From contig OY769938.1 in assembly GCA_963669295.1 (NCBI GenBank), positions 3,968,001 through 4,032,000 on the forward strand: a stretch of 64,000 nt of DNA, read 5' to 3'. Of this stretch, positions 27,959-36,700 are shown one piece after another. The stretch comes from G963669295 sp963669295. Lineage in GTDB: Bacteria > Bacteroidota > Bacteroidia > Flavobacteriales_D > CALLUQ01. The first letter of the stretch is position 1, and the number at the start of each line of letters is the position of its first letter. A model generated the notes under the pieces. It was not told the DNA's origin. It saw only the letters and a program-made list of their open reading frames with translations, and did no database searches. Made by a program: the position numbers and the translations under genes.

Positions 27959-28927
27959 ATGTCCACAGCAGCAAAATCAGATGTAGAAGCCGTTGATCGC
28001 TTTGTAGAACAGTACCAAAAACTCAACAATGAAGTAGCAAAAGTCATTGTGGGGCAGGAAGAGGTGATCAAAAATGTATTGATTGCTGTATTTAGTCGTG
28101 GGCATTGTTTGTTAGTTGGGGTTCCCGGACTGGCAAAAACCTTATTGGTAAACACTCTTGCTGATGCATTGGGACTTAGTTTTAACCGAATTCAATTTAC
28201 TCCCGACTTGATGCCTTCCGACATTATTGGCTCGGAAATTTTAGGCGAAGATCGACAGTTTAAATTCATCAAGGGCCCCTTGTTTGCCAATGTAATTTTG
28301 GCGGATGAAATTAACCGTACACCACCAAAAACACAGGCGGCATTGTTGGAAGCCATGCAAGAACGATCGGTGACCGCTGCCGGAACACGCTATGAGTTGG
28401 GCAAGCCTTTTTTCGTACTGGCTACCCAAAACCCCATTGAGCAAGAAGGAACCTACCCCTTGCCCGAGGCACAGCTCGACCGTTTTATGTTCAACGTATG
28501 GGTAGACTATCCTTCGTTTGAAGAAGAGCTTAACATTGTTAAAAGTACCACTACCGATACCGAACAAAAGTTACAACCGGTCATTACTGCTGAAGAAATT
28601 TTGTTCTACCAGGCCTTGATTCGAAAAATCCCTGTGCCCGATAATGTATTGGAATATGCGGTGAAGTTGGCCTCCAAAACAAGGCCTAACACTGCCGAAG
28701 CAACCGACATTGTAAACAGTTACCTCTCCTGGGGAGCTGGCCCAAGGGCATCGCAATACCTGGTAGTAGGTGCCAAATGCCATGCCGCTATTCACGGCAA
28801 GTATTCGCCCGATATCGAAGATGTACAAGCCGTAGCACTGCCTATTTTACGCCATAGAATTGTGCGTAATTACAAAGCCGAAGCCGAAGGCTACAGCATC
28901 GAAAAAATTGTACAGGCACTGCTGTAA
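27959..28927 (+). CDS. MoxR family AAA+ ATPase
   Basis: The 322-residue product has Walker A GVPGLAKT (54-61), Walker B ILADEINR (113-120) with PPKTQAALLEAMQE, sensor ATQNPIEQEGTYPLPEAQLDRF, and the C-terminal lid domain. MoxR ATPases remodel or activate partner proteins, often VWA-domain proteins, but no such partner lies next to it here: the following gene is convergent. Downstream of surA, this gene order recurs in Flavobacteriia (from general knowledge). Cytoplasmic. Confidence 0.93.
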   Translation: MSTAAKSDVEAVDRFVEQYQKLNNEVAKVIVGQEEVIKNVLIAVFSRGHCLLVGVPGLAKTLLVNTLADALGLSFNRIQFTPDLMPSDIIGSEILGEDRQFKFIKGPLFANVILADEINRTPPKTQAALLEAMQERSVTAAGTRYELGKPFFVLATQNPIEQEGTYPLPEAQLDRFMFNVWVDYPSFEEELNIVKSTTTDTEQKLQPVITAEEILFYQALIRKIPVPDNVLEYAVKLASKTRPNTAEATDIVNSYLSWGAGPRASQYLVVGAKCHAAIHGKYSPDIEDVQAVALPILRHRIVRNYKAEAEGYSIEKIVQALL

Positions 28928-28935
28928 TCTATTTC

Positions 28936-29667
28936 TTATTGTTTTATAAATGATTGTGTAGCCCCAGGTGTGGTGAATACATACATGCCTTGAGGCAGTG
29001 TGCTTACACTGATGGCAGTCGTTAAACCATTCAATTGCCCTTGCATTACTTGCTGTCCCAGGGCATTCACGATCCGATAGTTTTGATGCATCAATGGCGT
29101 TGGTACACGAAGTTGAATGGTGTTGGCAGTAGGGTTGGGGAATAGCCATACCTGGTTGTTATGACTTGCTGTACCAATCGACCCAGCTACATCTACAGAA
29201 CAGGTAGGGTTGGGGTAGTTGATAGGAAGCAACATATTGGCATTAGCACAATTGCCCAGGGTTTGTTGCAATTGGAATTCGCAGTAGTAAGGTTCGCCAG
29301 CTACCGTAGGGGTGCCTACTGCCATAAAGAGGAACTCAATGCCGCCACCTCCAGGGAAATGAAAGGTGTACTGTGGAAAATCACTAAACGACAGCGTATC
29401 GCCCGTTGCCAGGGTGCCCTTTTCTTCGGTATAGGCAGCACCAACCGGCCCGCTGTAATTGGTAATGTGTAGTTGTAAATCCACCCCTGTAACATAAGGC
29501 AACATATCGGTGCTGGGGTAGATACTAACATCTTCCAGCGGTTCGCAAAACGAAATGCTGTTGTATAGGCCGTTCCACAATGTGTCTTGCACAGGCACAC
29601 CAACGGTGTATTGAGCAGTAACGGTAAAAGGGATGGAAAGTAATAGCAATGCAAATAACCTTTTCAT
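28936..29667 (-). CDS. Small type IX secreted protein (type A tail)
   Basis: This 243-residue protein has a signal peptide ending TVTAQ, a globular beta-rich middle with several cysteines, and a classical type A secretion tail from about residue 172: VWLFPNPTANTIQLRV, RIVNALGQQVMQG, ISVSTLPQGMYVF and a final FIKQ. It should be exported and cleaved or attached by the type IX system. No catalytic motif was seen in the middle region. It is convergent with moxR, with 8 bp between the stops. Confidence 0.85.
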   Translation of the reverse strand: MKRLFALLLLSIPFTVTAQYTVGVPVQDTLWNGLYNSISFCEPLEDVSIYPSTDMLPYVTGVDLQLHITNYSGPVGAAYTEEKGTLATGDTLSFSDFPQYTFHFPGGGGIEFLFMAVGTPTVAGEPYYCEFQLQQTLGNCANANMLLPINYPNPTCSVDVAGSIGTASHNNQVWLFPNPTANTIQLRVPTPLMHQNYRIVNALGQQVMQGQLNGLTTAISVSTLPQGMYVFTTPGATQSFIKQ

Positions 29668-29996
29668 AGTGTTCGAGTTTTAGGCGGATGGCTACTCGCA
29701 AAAGCAAGATAGGAAATTAAGTGCAGGCAGGCAAATGGGGGAAGGGCAAACAAAACCCTTCGATAGCCCCTGATTCACCTCAAACAAACAGGACTTATTG
29801 AGGGATGCTTGTTCGTGTGTAAGTAAAAATACTTACGGATTAATACGAATGTTTTATTGCGTATAAATACTGTTTTATATTTGCTGTGTAAACATTAATT
29901 TGTTCATGGCTTCTCGTGGCTGCAAACATGGTTTGAGAAGGCGTGGCGAAACCCGAAAAGCCTTTATTAAATAGAGTAGGGATAAAACAAACTACT
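29668..29996. other. Divergent intergenic region (329 bp)
   Basis: The gap separates the 28936 and 29997 genes and holds the promoter for the latter (see the feature at 29857-29883). No gene or RNA was recognised; the 29700-29800 half shows nothing notable. Confidence 0.5.
29857..29883 (+). promoter_or_regulatory. Bacteroidota promoter, TTG...TATATTTG
   Basis: TTG (29857-29859) and TATATTTG (29876-29883) are 16 bp apart, close to the Bacteroidota -33/-7 arrangement. The -7 element ends about 113 bp before the ATG at 29997, giving a long leader. Confidence 0.55.
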
Positions 29997-31637
29997 ATGA
30001 ACGAATTAAACAATTGGTTGTTTGGGGAAAATTGCTGGGTTGACTTCAATGGCGGCCCAATAAGTATGTCTGGAGGATTGCTGCACGAAAATGAAGGTTG
30101 CGCGGCCATATCAGATCAGAATGGAGATTTACTTCTATATACGAATGGCATCGTTATTCGGGGGGCTGACCATCAGGTCATTTCAAATGGTTCTGGTTTG
30201 CACGGTAGCTTAGAATCAACATCCTCAGCCATTATTGTACCGAACCCTGATAATGCTGACCAGTACTACGTTTTTACAACGGATCATAATCAGGGGAATA
30301 CCAAGATAAAGTATAGCATGGTGGAATTCAATATGGGTGCCCCTTTAGGGGAGGTGATTTCAAAAAATGTGGAAATGCCACCATTGGATTTTGCTACAGA
30401 AAAACTAGCCGTCATCAAAAAACAAAACAGTTGTGAAGGCTACTGGTTGGTAGCCATTTCCAAAATCACTGGTAACAATCCTGAAAGTGAATTTTATGTG
30501 TACAGTTTACACCAGGGAGCCAATGCGCCAGTATATATTGCAAAATACACTACTGTAGTACCCACCCGCAATGCAGGCTACATGAACTTTTCTCCCTCGG
30601 GAAACATGCTTGCCGTGGCCAACATGAGTGGTTCGCAAAGTAATGTACAATGGTATTCTTTTAACCAGGGATCAGGTGCAATAGCACATGTAGGTGGGAT
30701 TAATCTGGCTACTGGAGAATTGGTGTATGGGGTAGAATTTTCGCCCGACGAAAACTTGCTGTATTATACTACTATAGGAAGAGACGGCAACAATAATACA
30801 GAGGGACACATTTATCAAAAAGAAATGTACAGTCCGAGCCTGGCCATTCCAATATATACTGAGCCAAACGACACCGAGTATTATTGCCTGGGGGCATTAA
30901 AGATGGCACCAGATGGCAGTAGGATTTATGTGGCACGTTGCGATAAAAAATGGTTAGGAGCCATTGAAGCCCCCAACGTAGTTGGCACAGGCTGCGATTT
31001 TGAACCCAACGAGATCGACCTTGGCAATGGCATTTGTAGGCTGGGGTTGCCCACCACGGTACAAAATGGCAATTGTGAAATCATACCTCCTCATGTACCC
31101 ACCACTTGCGAAGAGGTAGAAGAAAAGGTAGAGGCTGCATTGCAAGACCGCTGTGAGACCAAAACCAGCGAGTTGAAGGCATGCATTGCCGCAGAACAAT
31201 GTGATTGTGATCCGGTCAATGAATGTACTTCCGTTGTTGTACCAGAGGTAGAACCTTGCGTAAACATTAAATGGGAAGAGAATTCGTGTGGGGGCATAGG
31301 CAGTAATGATTATAAGGTGATGTGCATTTCGGTAACCAATTGCTACGATAATGTAGTATTTGAAGGATTTAAAATAGGGTGCATTGAAGTTTTAGACGAA
31401 GAAGGCAACCCCATTGCTACACACCCTGACGGCACTTCACCAATAGAAGCCATTCCCATTGGTCCGCACTGCTTTGGAAACATTGCCCCTTGCTCTACTG
31501 TTTCAAGAGAGTTTTCGGTAAAGACCACCATGGCTGGAGAAGGACGCTACCAGGTAAAGCTAGTGGGAGTTTGCTACCACGTTTCTTTTGACTACATAAA
31601 AGAAAGGTGTTTTAAGCTAAAGGTTTGTAACGACTAA
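29997..31637 (+). CDS. Leaderless beta-propeller protein with cysteine-rich C-terminus
   Basis: ATG 29997 (546 residues) begins MNELNNWLFGENCW; a start at 29943 adds 18 residues but still no signal peptide. The first 330 residues resemble the large Bacteroidota family with NNWxFGxNAGLDFN, NEGCAxISD, LLYTNGI and VPNPDN, which folds as a beta-propeller and is normally secreted. Here the usual Sec signal and type IX tail are absent. Residues of about 340-546 hold around 20 cysteines, including GICRLG, CDCDPVNEC and ERCFKLKVC, as in a disulfide-rich extracellular domain. Either export uses another route or the fold is cytosolic. It stands alone, with its own promoter. Confidence 0.7.
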   Translation: MNELNNWLFGENCWVDFNGGPISMSGGLLHENEGCAAISDQNGDLLLYTNGIVIRGADHQVISNGSGLHGSLESTSSAIIVPNPDNADQYYVFTTDHNQGNTKIKYSMVEFNMGAPLGEVISKNVEMPPLDFATEKLAVIKKQNSCEGYWLVAISKITGNNPESEFYVYSLHQGANAPVYIAKYTTVVPTRNAGYMNFSPSGNMLAVANMSGSQSNVQWYSFNQGSGAIAHVGGINLATGELVYGVEFSPDENLLYYTTIGRDGNNNTEGHIYQKEMYSPSLAIPIYTEPNDTEYYCLGALKMAPDGSRIYVARCDKKWLGAIEAPNVVGTGCDFEPNEIDLGNGICRLGLPTTVQNGNCEIIPPHVPTTCEEVEEKVEAALQDRCETKTSELKACIAAEQCDCDPVNECTSVVVPEVEPCVNIKWEENSCGGIGSNDYKVMCISVTNCYDNVVFEGFKIGCIEVLDEEGNPIATHPDGTSPIEAIPIGPHCFGNIAPCSTVSREFSVKTTMAGEGRYQVKLVGVCYHVSFDYIKERCFKLKVCND

Positions 31638-31681
31638 ATACCTTTAGCATTTCAAGCTTTTTAACTTGAGTACCAAAGAAA

Positions 31682-31708
31682 AACCCCCTCGATACCATCG
31701 AGGGGGTT
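31682..31708 (-). terminator. Terminator of the GAPDH gene
   Basis: AACCCCCTCGAT (31682-31693) pairs perfectly with ATCGAGGGGGTT (31697-31708). On the minus strand the stem is followed by a run of T (complement of AAAAA at 31677-31681), so it serves the minus-strand gene ending at 31729. Confidence 0.85.
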
Positions 31709-31728
31709 CAATATGCTTGAAAACAGTT

Positions 31729-33192
31729 TTAGTAATAAATCAACCGGCGTACTTTGGCCACGTACTTGGCCAAACGAATTACTTGTTTGGTGTATCCAAA
31801 CTCGTTATCGTACCAGGTGTACAACACAATGTTTTTGCCATCGTCTGATGTAATGGTAGCATTGCTGTCGAACACCGCACAACAAACATTGCCAATGATA
31901 TCGTTCGATACCAATTCGGGGTCGATGTTGTAGTTGATTTGGTTGATCAAATCGCCTTCCAGTGCTGCCTTGCGAATCAAGTCGTTCACTTCATTTTCGT
32001 CAGTGGCTTTGTTTACCGACAAACTCATGATGGCCAACGAACCATTAGGGGTAGGTACCCTTACAGCATTGGCGGTAAGTTTGTTTTGCAACGAAGGAAT
32101 TACCTTGGTTACTGCTTTACCGGCACCGGTAGAAGTAATCACCATGTTAATGGCGGCAGAACGTCCTCTACGGGGCTTCTTATGCATGTTGTCCAACAAG
32201 TTTTGGTCGTTGGTATAGGCATGCACCGTTTCAATGTGTCCTTTTTCAATGCCAAAGTTGTCTTCAATCACCTTCAAGATGGGCGAAATGGCATTGGTAG
32301 TACATGAAGCGGCAGAGAAAATATTGTCGCCTTCAATGTCGAGTTCTTTATGGTTGATGCCATAAACGATGTTGGGAATCTCTTTGCCAGGAGCAGTAAG
32401 GATGACCTTGCTGGCACCTTTCGATTGTAAATGACGCCCTAAAGCGGCCTTGTCTTTGAATACACCAGTATTGTCGATAATCAATGCGTTGTTGATATCG
32501 TAAGCGGTGTAATCAATGTCTTCCGGGTTTTTGGCTTCAATCATTTTTATCAACTGACCATTGATGATCAGTTGCTTGTTTTCCAAATCCTCAATCACTG
32601 TACCTTTAAAGGCACCGTGAACAGAATCGTTGCGCAACAACGCAGCACGCTTAATAATTTGCTCATCGCTGGTGTTACGGGTTACAATGGCACGCAACCG
32701 CAACTGCTGGCCTTTACCTGCTTGCTTAATCAATTCGCGAGCAGCCAAACGACCAATACGTCCAAAACCGTACAGTACTACATCGCGCGGCTCAAACGTG
32801 TGTTTGTCCTGGCCAATGAAATCGCCCAACTTCCCATTCAGAAAGTCAGCGATAGAACTGTAACTGGCTTTTTCAGCAAGGTACTCGTTGGTTACCTTAC
32901 CAATGTCGATCTTCGAAGGCGCAAAGTCCATGTTCAGCATTTCGCGAGCAATGCTTGCTGCGTTGTATACATCGATGGGTTTCTTTACCACCTGATCGGC
33001 ATAATCAAAAAGTTTAAGGGTTTCCGCAATGCCTAAATCGAGCAAGTGGTTTCTAAAGAATACCAACTCTACTCCTTTGTCGTACATTAACTTACCTACG
33101 GAACTGATAAGATCTACTGTGGCTTTTTCCTGGTTAACCCAGTCTTTTAACTCGGCTTCGTATCCTGTTGTCTTAGCCTCCATTACCTCCAT
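31729..33192 (-). CDS. gap: Long-form glyceraldehyde-3-phosphate dehydrogenase
   Basis: The 487-residue enzyme converts glyceraldehyde-3-phosphate to 1,3-bisphosphoglycerate in glycolysis or back in gluconeogenesis. The NAD(P)-binding GFGRIGR is at 142-148 and the catalytic SCTTN gives Cys297, with the phosphate-binding GRSAAINM and PTPNGSL. About 130 extra N-terminal residues, predicted helical, precede the standard domain; this long form occurs in Bacteroidota and some Gammaproteobacteria. The residues after the glycine motif (RAIVTRNTSDEQI) differ from those of NAD-strict GAPDH, so cofactor preference is open. Two ATGs (33192 and 33183) are possible starts. Confidence 0.93.
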   Translation of the reverse strand: MEVMEAKTTGYEAELKDWVNQEKATVDLISSVGKLMYDKGVELVFFRNHLLDLGIAETLKLFDYADQVVKKPIDVYNAASIAREMLNMDFAPSKIDIGKVTNEYLAEKASYSSIADFLNGKLGDFIGQDKHTFEPRDVVLYGFGRIGRLAARELIKQAGKGQQLRLRAIVTRNTSDEQIIKRAALLRNDSVHGAFKGTVIEDLENKQLIINGQLIKMIEAKNPEDIDYTAYDINNALIIDNTGVFKDKAALGRHLQSKGASKVILTAPGKEIPNIVYGINHKELDIEGDNIFSAASCTTNAISPILKVIEDNFGIEKGHIETVHAYTNDQNLLDNMHKKPRRGRSAAINMVITSTGAGKAVTKVIPSLQNKLTANAVRVPTPNGSLAIMSLSVNKATDENEVNDLIRKAALEGDLINQINYNIDPELVSNDIIGNVCCAVFDSNATITSDDGKNIVLYTWYDNEFGYTKQVIRLAKYVAKVRRLIYY

Positions 33193-33239
33193 AAAATTTT
33201 GCTACACTAAGCGTTTAAAGGTGAAACTTAAATGGTGAA

Positions 33240-34103
33240 TTATCCTAAATATGCTTTTAACAATTTGCTTCTTGAAGTATGACGCAAGCGACGAATGGCT
33301 TTCTCCTTAATTTGGCGTACTCTTTCACGAGTAAGGTCGAACTTGGCACCAATTTCTTCAAGGGTAAGGCCGTGGTTCATGCCTATGCCAAAGAAATACT
33401 TAATAACATCTCTTTCTCTTTCGGTAAGAGTAGACAAAGAACGTTCGATTTCTTTTTGCAGCGACTCGCTCATCAATGTGTTATCGGCATTGGGCGAATC
33501 TTTATTAATCAATACGTCGAGTAGGGAGTTATCTTCTCCATCTACGAAAGGAGCGTCCATCGATACGTGACGTCCCGATACACGAAGAGTATCTTTTACT
33601 TTTTCTTCAGGCAGGTCCAATACAGTGGCCAACTCATCGGCAGAAGGTGGTCTTTCGAATTCTTGTTCCAACCTCGAAAATGCTTTGTTGATTTTATTCA
33701 ACGACCCTACCTGGTTCAATGGCAAACGAACAATTCTCGATTGCTCGGCCAATGCTTGTAAAATCGATTGACGAATCCACCACACTGCGTAAGAGATGAA
33801 TTTAAATCCACGGGTTTCATCAAAACGTTGTGCTGCTTTAATCAATCCAAGGTTTCCTTCGTTAATCAAATCGGGTAACGACAATCCCTGGTTTTGGTAT
33901 TGCTTGGCCACCGAAACCACAAATCGCAAATTTGCCTTGGTTAACTTTTCCAACGCAATTTGATCGCCTTTTTTTATCCTTCTTGCTAATTCTACCTCTT
34001 CTTCTGCTGTAATCAGGTCCTCACGTCCTATCTCCTGAAGGTATTTGTCTAATGATTGGCTTTCTCGATTGGTGATCGATTTGGTGATCTTTAGTTGTCT
34101 CAT
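33240..34103 (-). CDS. rpoD: Primary RNA polymerase sigma factor (sigma-70, short Bacteroidota type)
   Basis: The 287-residue start at 34103 gives MRQLKITKSITNRESQSLDKYL, the conserved N-terminus in this phylum; the open frame extends to 34160 but the promoter at 34158-34189 overlaps that extension. Region 1.2 is followed by region 2 (ANLRFVVSVAKQY, DLINEGNLGLIKAAQRFD, FKFISYAVWWIRQSI), region 3 and region 4.2 (LTLEEIGAKFDLTRERVRQIKEKAIRRLRH). There is no long region 1.1. This factor should read the TAnnTTTG promoters seen elsewhere in the window, including its own. Confidence 0.96.
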   Translation of the reverse strand: MRQLKITKSITNRESQSLDKYLQEIGREDLITAEEEVELARRIKKGDQIALEKLTKANLRFVVSVAKQYQNQGLSLPDLINEGNLGLIKAAQRFDETRGFKFISYAVWWIRQSILQALAEQSRIVRLPLNQVGSLNKINKAFSRLEQEFERPPSADELATVLDLPEEKVKDTLRVSGRHVSMDAPFVDGEDNSLLDVLINKDSPNADNTLMSESLQKEIERSLSTLTERERDVIKYFFGIGMNHGLTLEEIGAKFDLTRERVRQIKEKAIRRLRHTSRSKLLKAYLG

Positions 34104-34157
34104 GTTCGCAGGTTTTATGGGTTTCTCAGCAAGGGGAACGACCCCCTTGAATTTTGG

Positions 34158-34189
34158 CAAAGGTAGTGTAAATAACCCATACGGGTCAA
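34158..34189 (-). promoter_or_regulatory. Promoter of rpoD, TTG...TACCTTTG
   Basis: On the minus strand TTG (34187-34189) is followed after 21 bp by TACCTTTG (34158-34165), an exact -7 consensus. The transcript would start near 34152, upstream of the ATG at 34103 and inside the open-frame extension, which supports the shorter start. Confidence 0.65.
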
Positions 34190-34277
34190 GCCCACTTTTG
34201 GCTTAATCGATGAATGGCTGAAAACCATTTATAAATATCAAATTTACAGGGATTTAACAAAAAAATAATGCATAAAA

Positions 34278-34302
34278 AACCGCCCCCAAATTGGGGGCGG
34301 TT
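34278..34302 (-). terminator. Terminator of the HtrA gene
   Basis: AACCGCCCCCAA pairs with TTGGGGGCGGTT (34278-34302), and the minus strand continues with TTTTTT. It lies 32 bp after the HtrA stop. Confidence 0.85.
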
Positions 34303-34333
34303 GGCACGAAAGTAAGAAACTAAAACTAACGGA

Positions 34334-35794
34334 CTATAAACCAAAACCGTAATAGCCTTTCTTGCCGTTAGGATGAACCCCCTCAATCAAGATTCCGCCA
34401 CGCTTGCTTTTGAGCAATTTTATCAACTCCTGAGGGGTTTCAATTTTTTCGTGATTTAACTTCGTAATGATAAACCCTTCCTTGATGCCGGCACTTCTTA
34501 ATTTGCCGCCTTCAATTTTTTCTACTTTCACTCCGCTATCAATCTTCAAGGTTTTCATTTCCGTACTCGATGGCTCTATAAATGCTGCGCCAAAAGCTTC
34601 GAAAGAAGAGGTAGCATTTTTAGGAGTGAGTGTGGTGTTGCCTTCTTTGTTGCGCAGTACCACAGCAAACAACCGCTCTTTACCATCGCGTTCGGCCACT
34701 ACTGTAATTTTATCTCCAGGGCGAAACTTGCCTACTTGCTCTTGCAATTCAGGAACATTTTTTACCGATACATTACCGATCTTGCGAATCACATCACCTT
34801 CTTCAATACCTGCTGAAGCGGCAGCACCATCTTCCATCAACCCATTAACATATACCCCCTCTAAATCATTTACACCAATTTGATCGGCCAACGATTGATC
34901 GAGGTTACGGATGCTAATGCCAATAAAAGCACGCTGCACCTTTCCATACTCCATCAAATCTTTAATCACCTTTTTTACAATGTTTACCGGTACAGCAAAC
35001 GAATAGCCTGAGTAAGAACCAGTATTCGAGGCAATGGCTGTATTGATGCCAATTAACTCGCCACTTGAATTCACCAGGGCACCACCACTATTTCCAGGGT
35101 TTACAGCGGCATCGGTTTGAATAAATGATTCTAACGGCACAAAGTTTTCTCCGTTTTCAGGCATCAATAAGTTAATGTTACGTGCTTTGGCACTTACAAT
35201 ACCAGCAGTAACTGTAGAATTGAGGTTAAACGGATTGCCTACCGCCAATACCCATTCTCCAATGCGTACCTGGTCCGAATTGCCATAAGCTACAAAGGGC
35301 AGTCCTTGCTCGTCAATCTTCAACAAGGCCAAATCCGTTGCAGGATCAGTGCCAATAATTGTAGCAATGTATCGTTTGTTGCTGTTCAAGGTTACTTCCA
35401 CCTTATCAGCACCATTAATAACATGGTTGTTGGTAACAATGTACCCGTCTTCCGATACAATAACACCAGAGCCCGACGACATGCCTTTTTGTTGGCGTTC
35501 GGTTCGGCCATCACCGTAGAAAAATTCCCGGAAAGGATCGTAATCGTATGAAGTGGCTGTAAATTCGTTGCGCACGTGCACCACGGTGTTTACCGACATT
35601 TCGGCAGCATACGAAAAATCAATGGTTGCTTCCGGCGAATTTGGCAGGCTTACAAACTTTACATGGTTGGGTTGATTTGTCTCCGCAGTTTCAACAACTA
35701 CCGGAACGGGTGGCTCCTCCATCAACTTATAAGCCCCCAGTGCCATTGCACCTCCTAAACACCCAATCATTAAAGAGCTTACTAATTTTTTCAT
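34334..35794 (-). CDS. DegP/HtrA family periplasmic serine protease
   Basis: This 486-residue protein has an N-terminal signal anchor (4-22), a trypsin-like domain with His124 (NNHVI), Asp154 (DPATDLAL) and Ser236 (GNSGGAL), then two PDZ domains (about 300-385 and 395-475). It should degrade or refold damaged envelope proteins, like DegP/DegQ. All three catalytic residues and the oxyanion glycine are in place. It is monocistronic, divergent from the 35951 operon, with its own terminator. DegP, DegQ and DegS types cannot be separated; two PDZ domains favour DegP/DegQ. Confidence 0.94.
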   Translation of the reverse strand: MKKLVSSLMIGCLGGAMALGAYKLMEEPPVPVVVETAETNQPNHVKFVSLPNSPEATIDFSYAAEMSVNTVVHVRNEFTATSYDYDPFREFFYGDGRTERQQKGMSSGSGVIVSEDGYIVTNNHVINGADKVEVTLNSNKRYIATIIGTDPATDLALLKIDEQGLPFVAYGNSDQVRIGEWVLAVGNPFNLNSTVTAGIVSAKARNINLLMPENGENFVPLESFIQTDAAVNPGNSGGALVNSSGELIGINTAIASNTGSYSGYSFAVPVNIVKKVIKDLMEYGKVQRAFIGISIRNLDQSLADQIGVNDLEGVYVNGLMEDGAAASAGIEEGDVIRKIGNVSVKNVPELQEQVGKFRPGDKITVVAERDGKERLFAVVLRNKEGNTTLTPKNATSSFEAFGAAFIEPSSTEMKTLKIDSGVKVEKIEGGKLRSAGIKEGFIITKLNHEKIETPQELIKLLKSKRGGILIEGVHPNGKKGYYGFGL

Positions 35795-35950
35795 CTGTTA
35801 CAGGTTTTGAGTTGTACGTTCATTTGCTCTAAAAACGTCAATAAATAGGCCAATGTTGCACTTATGGTTGTTAAATTTTGTTAATTTGATTCTTTAAAAT
35901 CAAGCAGTTGAGTGTGCTGCTATATAGATGTAACGCGAACACCGTAAAAA

Positions 35951-36700
35951 GTGACAAAGAATCACAATAAGATAGCTGTTTTCCTGGTCGGATTAATTGC
36001 CGGCATTCTCATTGGTGGGGTGGCAGTATACTACATCGCGTTGGGTATTTTGGAGCAAGAGCGCAATACCGCATTGGCCGAATATCAACTCAACAATACT
36101 GTTGAACCGGAGGTGCCGCTAGTGACGGAAGATCAAACCACTGACACGAACATCAAACCATCGTTTACCAAAAGTGAAAAGGTAGAGCAAGAAATAGTGA
36201 CCGATACTGCCAGTCCTTTTGTGGATACATTATTGGTGATGGCTGATACACTAGAAGTGCTCGATACTCTTGCTGCTGTGGCAACACTCGATACCGATAC
36301 TATGGTAGATGGCGATGAAGATATCATCATTAAACGCGATCAGTTGGTAGCAGTAGGCGAGCAACAGGTAGTGTTTCTCAACGATACCCTTCCTGAGCTA
36401 AGCACTACCGATTCGTTGTTAGAAGCAGTAACGGAAGTGAAGATGCAGCGTAGAACAACAGTGTATGAAGTAGAATACTGGAAATCGCCCATCAACTTTA
36501 AAGGATACAAATTAGGCAAAAACAAACTACTTTTGTACGGCCTTTCCAATCAAGAGCTAAAAGGATTGTATGAAGATGGGGAGGCCCTGTATGTAAAAAC
36601 TACAGACAATGTGTATCAATTGCACGTTACCAACGAATTTAAGCCCTTTGTTCGGGTAACCGACGAGGCACTATTGAAAACACTGGCGGATGAAAATTGA
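35951..36700 (+). CDS. Uncharacterised single-pass membrane protein
   Basis: A GTG start gives 249 residues with one membrane helix (about 9-30, VFLVGLIAGILIGGVAVYYIAL). An acidic, threonine-rich linker of about 100 residues follows (repeated DTLxVxDTL-like strings). The C-terminal domain of about 80 residues is well ordered (YEVEYWKSPINFKGYKLGKNKL). The linker and short C-terminal domain suggest a periplasm-spanning tether. It is the first gene of the dapF-mltG operon and overlaps dapF by 11 bp, so a link to peptidoglycan is likely but unproven. I do not recognise the family. Confidence 0.7.
   Translation: MTKNHNKIAVFLVGLIAGILIGGVAVYYIALGILEQERNTALAEYQLNNTVEPEVPLVTEDQTTDTNIKPSFTKSEKVEQEIVTDTASPFVDTLLVMADTLEVLDTLAAVATLDTDTMVDGDEDIIIKRDQLVAVGEQQVVFLNDTLPELSTTDSLLEAVTEVKMQRRTTVYEVEYWKSPINFKGYKLGKNKLLLYGLSNQELKGLYEDGEALYVKTTDNVYQLHVTNEFKPFVRVTDEALLKTLADEN

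Noticed and set aside
34104..34160. N-terminal extension of RpoD
   Set aside because: The rpoD promoter (34158-34189) overlaps it, and the family starts at MRQLKITKSIT.
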